Shown: one piece after another, positions 49,943 to 54,723 of the stretch
How the letters are laid out: the number at the start of each line of letters is the position of its first letter
Position numbering within the stretch: the stretch's first letter is position 1
Assembly (NCBI GenBank): GCA_002414665.1
Contig: DIAF01000026.1
Coordinates: forward strand, 14,750 to 69,472
Length of the DNA stretch: 54,723 nt
Direction of reading: 5' to 3'
DNA from: Halieaceae bacterium UBA5085
GTDB lineage: Bacteria; Pseudomonadota; Gammaproteobacteria; Pseudomonadales; Halieaceae
Program-made: the position numbers and the translations under genes
The notes under the pieces: model-generated
The model's input: the letters and a program-made list of their open reading frames with translations, nothing else
Databases searched by the model: none
What the model was told of the DNA's origin: nothing

Positions 49943-52342
49943 TTACAGCGCCTGGTTCCTGAGCTCAGCGTTATAGTTTTTTTCCAATGAATCAATGACT
50001 TGATTCATGGACTGGTTAACCACATCGTCGCTTAGAGTGCGCGATTGATCCCTGAAAGTCAAACCAATTGCAAGGCTTTTTCTTTTAGGATCAATGCCTT
50101 TGCCCTCATAGACATCAAACAACCTTAACTGACGCAGGTAAGCCCCTGCCGCCGCTCTCACATGCTGCATGAGTTCAGCTGCCGGCACCTCCTTGTCGAC
50201 TATCACGGCAAGATCACGGCGCACTTCCGGGAACCGCGACAGCTCGCTGAAAACAGGCAACTGGGCGCTCAACACCGCTTCGAGGTCCAGCTCGCAGACC
50301 AGTACGGGGCCGCTGATGTCGAGTACGCCAAGCACATCCGGGTGCAGAGCACCGACCACGCCTACCTGCTTGCCGCTACGACTGATGGCTGCGGTCTGCC
50401 CCGGGTGCAGCGCCGGATGTGTCGCGGCGGAAAACGTGAACTGCCCGGCACAGCGGCCAAGTCCCAGCACACTCTCGATATCGCCCTTGATGTCGTAAAA
50501 ATCCGCTGCCACAGAAGCCACAGACCAGGACTCATCGAAACGCCGACCGCTGATCACCATTCCCAGCGAGGGGGTCTGGCGCAGCCCCTGAAGGCCGTTG
50601 CCTTCCGAACCGGGCAGAAATCGCAGGCCGGTTTCGAACAGGCGCACTCGCGGTTGCTGTCGATGTACGCTGCGCTGCACGGCGCTGACCAGCCCCGGCA
50701 GCAGGCTGCTGCGCATCACTCCCATCTCGGCAGAAATGGGATTCTCAAGCGCTATGGGCATCACGTCAGGATCAAACAGCTGCTGCAGCTTGCGATCCAC
50801 GAAGCTATAGGTAATCGCCTCACGATAGCCGCGCGCAGCAAGGTGTCGGCGCACGCTACGCAGGGAGAGCTCTGATTCAGGCTGCGCGGGTATCACCAGA
50901 TCGGCCTGCACATGGCTGACGGGCAGACGGTTGTAGCCGTATACCCGCGCGAGCTCCTCCAGCAGATCGGCCTCAATGCTGATGTCGAACCGCCAGCTCG
51001 GTATGCTACAGCACCACCCGTCCTCCACAGCCGATACGCCCAGACCCAATCCCGTCAGAATACGCTCGACCTCAGCGTCGACGAGCTCAAAGCCGAGCAG
51101 GCGGCGGATGCGCCCACGCCGCAGGACAACGTCAGGGCGTTCGGGTAAATGCGCCTCGGCTACCGTTTCAACCACCGGGCCCGCCTCACCCCCGACAACC
51201 TCAAGTATCAGCTGCGTTGCGCGCTCCAGCGCACGACGCTGCAAGGCGAAATCGACGCCGCGCTCAAACCGGTGCGAGGAGTCGGTATGCAAACCGTAGC
51301 GGCGCGCTTCGCCCGCCAGATGCCCAGGTGAAAAGAAGGCAGATTCGAGGAACAGGTCCCGAGTGGCATCACCTACTGAACTGGGCTCACCACCCATGAT
51401 GCCAGCCATGGCCAGGGGACCGCGGTGGTCCGCAATCACCAGTGTCTCGGGGCGCAGATCAACGACCTGCCCATCCAGCAGCTGCAGGGATTCGCCGGCA
51501 CGCGCGGTGCGCACCACAATACCCTCATGCAGCTTGTCGAGATCGAAGGCATGCATAGGTTGGCCGAGCTCGAGCAACACGTAGTTGGTAACATCGACCA
51601 CCGCGTCAATACTGCGCAGGCCACAGCGACGCAGCTTTTCCTGCAGCCACAGTGGTGAGGGTCGCGACACATCGACGTTGCGAATGACACGCCCGACGTA
51701 ACGCGGGCAGCGCTCCGGCGCCTCAAGGGTCACTGTGAGTGCATCGGCAATGGTCGCCGGTACCGGCTCGCAAGGGACCGCCGCCACCGGCAGCTTGTTG
51801 AGCAAGCCCACCTCTCGGGCTATACCCGCAATACCGAGGCAGTCTGCCCGATTCGGCGTGAGGCCGATTTCGATCAGGTGGTCATCCAACCGCAGGTAAG
51901 AGCGCAGGTCCGCCCCTACGGGCGCATCCACAGGCAGCTCCATCAGGCCTTCATTGGCATCAGACAGCCCAAGTTCGGCTTCCGCACACAACATACCGCG
52001 GGACTCCACACCGCGCAGTTTCGCTTTCTTGATCTTGAAATCGCCCGGCAGCACGGCACCCACCCTGGCCAGCGGGACTTTGATGCCTGCGCGAGCGTTG
52101 GGTGCACCACAGACGATCTGCACCGTCTCACCGCCCGCATCGACGGTGCACACTCGCAGCTTGTCGGCATCGGGGTGCTGCACCGCTTCCAGGATTTCAG
52201 CCACCACCACATCACTGAAGCGTCCGGCCACCGGCTCGACAGCATCGACTTCCAGCCCGGCCATGGTGATCTGGTGCGCCAGCTCTTCGGTGGAGAGCGC
52301 GGGGTCGACCCATTCCCGGAGCCATTGTTCGCTGATTTTCAC
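49943..52342 (-). CDS. pheT: Phenylalanine-tRNA ligase beta subunit (799 aa)
   Basis: Large subunit of the alpha2-beta2 enzyme that charges tRNA-Phe. The order is: tRNA-binding (EMAP-like) domain (about residues 40-150, VVVAEILEAVQHPDADKLRVC, GAPNARAG), B3/B4 editing domain (SIDAVVDVTNYVLLELGQPMHAFD), B5 domain, catalytic-like core (ITYSFVDRKLQQLF) and C-terminal ferredoxin-like anticodon-binding domain (FSELSRFPEVRRDLAVIVD). Full length. It starts 21 nt after pheS in the same operon. Confidence 0.98.
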   Translation of the reverse strand: MKISEQWLREWVDPALSTEELAHQITMAGLEVDAVEPVAGRFSDVVVAEILEAVQHPDADKLRVCTVDAGGETVQIVCGAPNARAGIKVPLARVGAVLPGDFKIKKAKLRGVESRGMLCAEAELGLSDANEGLMELPVDAPVGADLRSYLRLDDHLIEIGLTPNRADCLGIAGIAREVGLLNKLPVAAVPCEPVPATIADALTVTLEAPERCPRYVGRVIRNVDVSRPSPLWLQEKLRRCGLRSIDAVVDVTNYVLLELGQPMHAFDLDKLHEGIVVRTARAGESLQLLDGQVVDLRPETLVIADHRGPLAMAGIMGGEPSSVGDATRDLFLESAFFSPGHLAGEARRYGLHTDSSHRFERGVDFALQRRALERATQLILEVVGGEAGPVVETVAEAHLPERPDVVLRRGRIRRLLGFELVDAEVERILTGLGLGVSAVEDGWCCSIPSWRFDISIEADLLEELARVYGYNRLPVSHVQADLVIPAQPESELSLRSVRRHLAARGYREAITYSFVDRKLQQLFDPDVMPIALENPISAEMGVMRSSLLPGLVSAVQRSVHRQQPRVRLFETGLRFLPGSEGNGLQGLRQTPSLGMVISGRRFDESWSVASVAADFYDIKGDIESVLGLGRCAGQFTFSAATHPALHPGQTAAISRSGKQVGVVGALHPDVLGVLDISGPVLVCELDLEAVLSAQLPVFSELSRFPEVRRDLAVIVDKEVPAAELMQHVRAAAGAYLRQLRLFDVYEGKGIDPKRKSLAIGLTFRDQSRTLSDDVVNQSMNQVIDSLEKNYNAELRNQAL

Positions 52343-52363
52343 TAATCGTCTCTCCGTGGTCTG

Positions 52364-53377
52364 CTAGAACTGCTCAAGGAAGCGCAGGTCGTTTTCAAAG
52401 AACAGGCGCAAGTCATTGACGCCGTAGCGCAGCATCGCGAGGCGCTCCACACCCATACCGAAGGCAAAGCCGGTGTAGCGCTCGGGATCTATGCCAGAAC
52501 CCTGCAGCACCGCGGGATGCACCATGCCGCAGCCCATCACCTCAAGCCAGCCGGTCTGGCTGCACACCCGACACCCGGCGCCGGCACAGTTCACACACTG
52601 AATATCCACCTCGGCCGAGGGCTCGGTGAAGGGGAAATAGGATGGCCGGAAACGCACGGAGAGGTCCTTTTCGAAGAACACGCGCAGGAAATCTTCTATC
52701 AGGCCCTTGAGGTCGGCAAAACTGGAGCGCTCATCCACCAACAACCCCTCGACCTGGTGAAACATGGGCGTGTGGGTGAGGTCGGAGTCGCAGCGGTACA
52801 CACGCCCGGGGCATATCACCCGTAACGGTGGCTGGTTGTTTTCCATCACCCGCACCTGAACGGGTGAGGTGTGCGTGCGCAGCACCGTCGTCGGATCAAC
52901 GTAGAAGGTGTCGTGCATGGCCCGGGCCGGGTGGTGAGCCGGAATATTCAATGCCTCGAAGTTGTGATAGTCGTCCTCGATCTCAGGACCTTCGACCACC
53001 TCGAACCCGACAGCGGCAAAAAAGTCTTCCATGCGCTCGATGGTGCGGGTTACAGGATGTATGCCGCCGGTGCTCTGACCGCGGCCCGGCAGCGTCACAT
53101 CGAGCGTCTCACGCCCGAGCTGCTCGCTGAGCGCTGCGGCTTCGAGTGCGACTTTGCGCTCGTTGATCAGCGCCTGCAGCTCCTGTTTGACCACATTGAT
53201 CCTGGCCCCCGCAGCCGGCCGCTCTTCTGCGGACAGCTGACCGAGGCCTTTGAGCAGTTCGGTGACGCGCCCTTTCTTGCCGAGAAAGTCGACGCGCAAC
53301 TGCTCCAGAGCCGCACTGTCAGCAGCACTGGCAATGGCGATCTTGGCCTCTTCAGCCAGAGGTGTCAGGTTGTCCAT
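52364..53377 (-). CDS. pheS: Phenylalanine-tRNA ligase alpha subunit (337 aa)
   Basis: Class II synthetase catalytic subunit. An N-terminal coiled coil (residues 1-85) precedes motif 1 (GFEVVEGPEIEDDYHNFEAL, PAHHPARAMHDTFY), motif 2 (FHQVEGLLVDERSSFADLKG, RFRPSYFPFTEPS) and motif 3 (FAFGMGVERLAMLRYG). The amino-acid pocket region and GCGMVHPAVL are present. Length is as in other gammaproteobacteria. A terminator-like attenuator lies between rplT and this gene. Confidence 0.98.
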   Translation of the reverse strand: MDNLTPLAEEAKIAIASAADSAALEQLRVDFLGKKGRVTELLKGLGQLSAEERPAAGARINVVKQELQALINERKVALEAAALSEQLGRETLDVTLPGRGQSTGGIHPVTRTIERMEDFFAAVGFEVVEGPEIEDDYHNFEALNIPAHHPARAMHDTFYVDPTTVLRTHTSPVQVRVMENNQPPLRVICPGRVYRCDSDLTHTPMFHQVEGLLVDERSSFADLKGLIEDFLRVFFEKDLSVRFRPSYFPFTEPSAEVDIQCVNCAGAGCRVCSQTGWLEVMGCGMVHPAVLQGSGIDPERYTGFAFGMGVERLAMLRYGVNDLRLFFENDLRFLEQF

Positions 53378-53431
53378 GTGTTCGTTTAATCCACTGTAAA
53401 TGTATTCAATCTGCGCACCGCGCCCACAAAC

Positions 53432-53460
53432 AAAAAAGGGAAAGAGCTCTGCCCTTTCCC
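53432..53460 (-). terminator. Intrinsic terminator / attenuator between rplT and pheS
   Basis: On the minus strand GGGAAAG (53460-53454), a 9-nt loop, CTTTCCC (53444-53438) and six T (53437-53432) form a good intrinsic terminator about 50 nt after rplT. In E. coli the same place holds the pheM leader attenuator; here no Phe-rich leader peptide precedes the stem, so it may simply lower pheST expression. Confidence 0.8.
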
Positions 53461-53512
53461 TCTTCTGGTCTTTCTCGTATCACCAGCGAGCCGCACAGGC
53501 GGCGGGGTGGGC

Positions 53513-53869
53513 TCAGGCCAGAGCGGCCTTCGCTTGCTCCACAATCGCTGCAAAAGCCGGTTTGTCATGCACCGCCAGGTCCGACAGGACGCGACGATCC
53601 AGACCGATATCAGCTTTCTTCAGTCCGTTGATCAGGCGGCTGTAGCTCAGGCCGTTGGCGCGGGACTGGGCGTTGATACGCGTGATCCACAGCGCGCGGA
53701 ACTGACGCTTGCGCTGACGGCGGTCACGGTATGCATACTGGCCGGCCTTGGTAACAGCCTGCTTGGCAACACGAAACACGCGGCTGCGGGCACCGTAGTA
53801 ACCCTTGGCCTGTTTCAGGATTTTCTTGTGACGGCGATGTGCCGTTACACCACGTTTTACGCGAGGCAT
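53513..53869 (-). CDS. rplT: 50S ribosomal protein L20 (118 aa)
   Basis: The sequence starts PRVKRGVTAHRRHKKILKQA, followed by GYYGARSRVFRVAKQAVTKAG, RDRRQRKRQFRALWITRINA and NGLSYSRLINGLKKADIGLD, a full-length L20. It binds 23S rRNA early in large-subunit assembly and in many bacteria represses translation of its own operon through the mRNA leader of rpmI. It lies 30 nt after rpmI. The order rpmI-rplT-pheST matches the conserved gammaproteobacterial operon. Confidence 0.99.
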   Translation of the reverse strand: MPRVKRGVTAHRRHKKILKQAKGYYGARSRVFRVAKQAVTKAGQYAYRDRRQRKRQFRALWITRINAQSRANGLSYSRLINGLKKADIGLDRRVLSDLAVHDKPAFAAIVEQAKAALA

Positions 53870-53899
53870 AGTCTACTCCTAATATCAGATGGGTAAGCG

Positions 53900-54094
53900 T
53901 CAGCAGGCCCGCAACATGCGGTCTACGTGCACCTTGTCACTGGCGTGAACCATGGAGGTCCCGCGCAGCTGGCGCTTGCGCTTGGTGGTCATCTTGGTCA
54001 GGATGTGGCTTTTGTAAGCGCTTTTGCGCTTGTAGCCGCCAGCCGTTTTCTTGAAACGCTTGGCTGCCCCGCTGTGAATTTTTGCTTTTGGCAT
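53900..54094 (-). CDS. rpmI: 50S ribosomal protein L35 (64 aa)
   Basis: Short, very basic protein with the L35 pattern PKAKIHSGAAKRFKKTAGGY, HILTKMTTKRKRQLRGTSMV and HASDKVHVDRMLRAC. Length is typical of 64-65 residues. It is a structural protein of the large ribosomal subunit. It lies between infC (58 nt gap) and rplT; translation is commonly coupled to rplT and repressed by L20. Confidence 0.99.
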   Translation of the reverse strand: MPKAKIHSGAAKRFKKTAGGYKRKSAYKSHILTKMTTKRKRQLRGTSMVHASDKVHVDRMLRAC

Positions 54095-54152
54095 CGTCAG
54101 ATACTCCGCATTGGCATCAATAAAAGGTGAAGAAAAAAGGCATTCACAGGCC

Positions 54153-54689
54153 CTAGTTCTTCTTCTTGGGTGCGATCACCATGGTCAACTGCCGGCCTTC
54201 CATTTTCGGGAATTGCTCGACTGCGCCCAATTCGGCCAGATCAGCTTCTACCCGCTTGAGTAGCTCCATGCCGATTTCCTGGTGAGCCATTTCACGACCG
54301 CGAAACCGCAACGTGACCTTGGCCTTATCGCCTTGCTCCAGAAAACGCACCAGGTTGCGTAGTTTTACCTGGTAGTCTCCTTCCTCCGTCCCTGGACGAA
54401 ACTTCATTTCCTTGACTTGTGTTCGTTTCTGCTTCTTTTTCTGCAGGTTCTTCTGCTTCTTCGCTTCGAAGATATGCTTGCCGTAATCCATCACCTTGCA
54501 GACAGGTGGATCGGAATCGGCAATCAGCACGAGGTCTTCACCGGCGCCTTCCGCGACGGCCAGAGCCTCTTTAAGGGGCACAATACCCACTTGCTCACCG
54601 TCCGGGCCAATCAGGCGGACGGGGCTGACAGTAATCTGGTCATTTATCAGGGCTTTTTTGGAGGCGCCCTTTCCCATGTCTTTCTTAAT
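54153..54689 (-). CDS. infC: Translation initiation factor IF-3 (178 aa, rare ATT start)
   Basis: IF-3 prevents premature joining of ribosomal subunits and checks start codons. The N domain shows LINDQITVSPVRLIGPDGEQ and VGIVPLKEALAVAE; the linker is rich in Lys (KKQKNLQKKKQKRTQVKEMK); the C domain has FRPGTEEGDYQVKLRNLVRF, TLRFRGREMAHQEIG and QLTMVIAPKKK. The start is read as ATT at 54689, with a GGAG site 7 nt upstream, as in other infC genes whose rare start lets IF-3 limit its own synthesis. An ATG six codons on (54677-54675) lies too far from that site to be preferred. The upstream neighbour (thrS in relatives) would be off the right edge. Confidence 0.95.
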   Translation of the reverse strand: MKKDMGKGASKKALINDQITVSPVRLIGPDGEQVGIVPLKEALAVAEGAGEDLVLIADSDPPVCKVMDYGKHIFEAKKQKNLQKKKQKRTQVKEMKFRPGTEEGDYQVKLRNLVRFLEQGDKAKVTLRFRGREMAHQEIGMELLKRVEADLAELGAVEQFPKMEGRQLTMVIAPKKKN

Positions 54690-54723
54690 GCTGATTCTCC
54701 AATACAATACGGCCGCGACGCGC

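Noticed and set aside
53386..53568. Phe-containing short frame as a pheM-like leader
   Set aside because: Its Phe codons come from the terminator 3' arm and T-tract, after the stem rather than before it, so it cannot control the hairpin.

Overview
The window is GC-rich, gene-dense chromosomal DNA from a gammaproteobacterium. The clearest lineage marker is the right end, read on the minus strand: infC, rpmI, rplT, pheS, pheT, ihfA, a MerR regulator and tRNA-Pro(GGG), in the order known from Pseudomonas and relatives. The accessory content (TonB receptors with an EEIIVTAQKRE-type start, old yellow enzyme, EthD, Baeyer-Villiger monooxygenase, LLM oxidoreductase, malonyl-CoA decarboxylase, a PEP-CTERM protein) suggests a marine, lipid- or steroid-degrading member of the Halieaceae/OM60 type. 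That placement is inference.

Layout. 0-7.3 kb: a catabolic and uptake neighbourhood with a TonB-dependent receptor cut by the left edge, a lipocalin-like protein, a flavin/Fe-S oxidoreductase, a zinc alcohol dehydrogenase, an MFS carrier, an EthD protein and a Coq4-type protein. 7.5-12.8 kb: a small secreted protein, an ELM1-family protein, a membrane-anchored glutamate-synthase-like flavoprotein and a GGDEF-EAL protein, all on the plus strand. 12.8-18.5 kb (minus): a DUF3144 protein and a three-gene run of RND adaptor, RND pump and amidoligase. 18.6-25.5 kb: aconitase AcnA, a CBS protein, a DEAD-box helicase, a TauE-type permease and a haem-dependent N-demethylase-like protein.

25.6-29.6 kb holds the most interesting module. 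An outer-membrane barrel faces a secreted S8 protease whose mature N-terminus is a strict four-residue repeat (hydrophobic residue at 37 consecutive fourth positions). Divergent from the protease lie an ECF sigma factor and its membrane anti-sigma factor. The 119 bp between protease and sigma carries two divergent GGAAT-N16/17-CGTC promoters, so the sigma factor probably drives itself and the protease.

29.9-33.5 kb: a SIMPL protein, then a PepSY - response regulator - histidine kinase operon divergent from a histidine-rich secreted protein. The shared intergenic region has two mirrored 11-bp-period direct repeats, each 11 nt from a -10-like hexamer, which look like binding sites for the regulator. 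33.7-43.2 kb: a secreted M20 amidohydrolase, an LLM oxidoreductase, a Baeyer-Villiger-type monooxygenase, an OprC-like copper receptor, an exported RidA, a pectinacetylesterase-like hydrolase and malonyl-CoA decarboxylase. 43.2-48.6 kb: secF without secD, an isolated PEP-CTERM protein flanked by strong hairpins, and a GAF regulator divergent from an aldehyde dehydrogenase. A decayed ISL3 transposase end lies beside tRNA-Pro, after which the conserved translation operon runs off the right edge.
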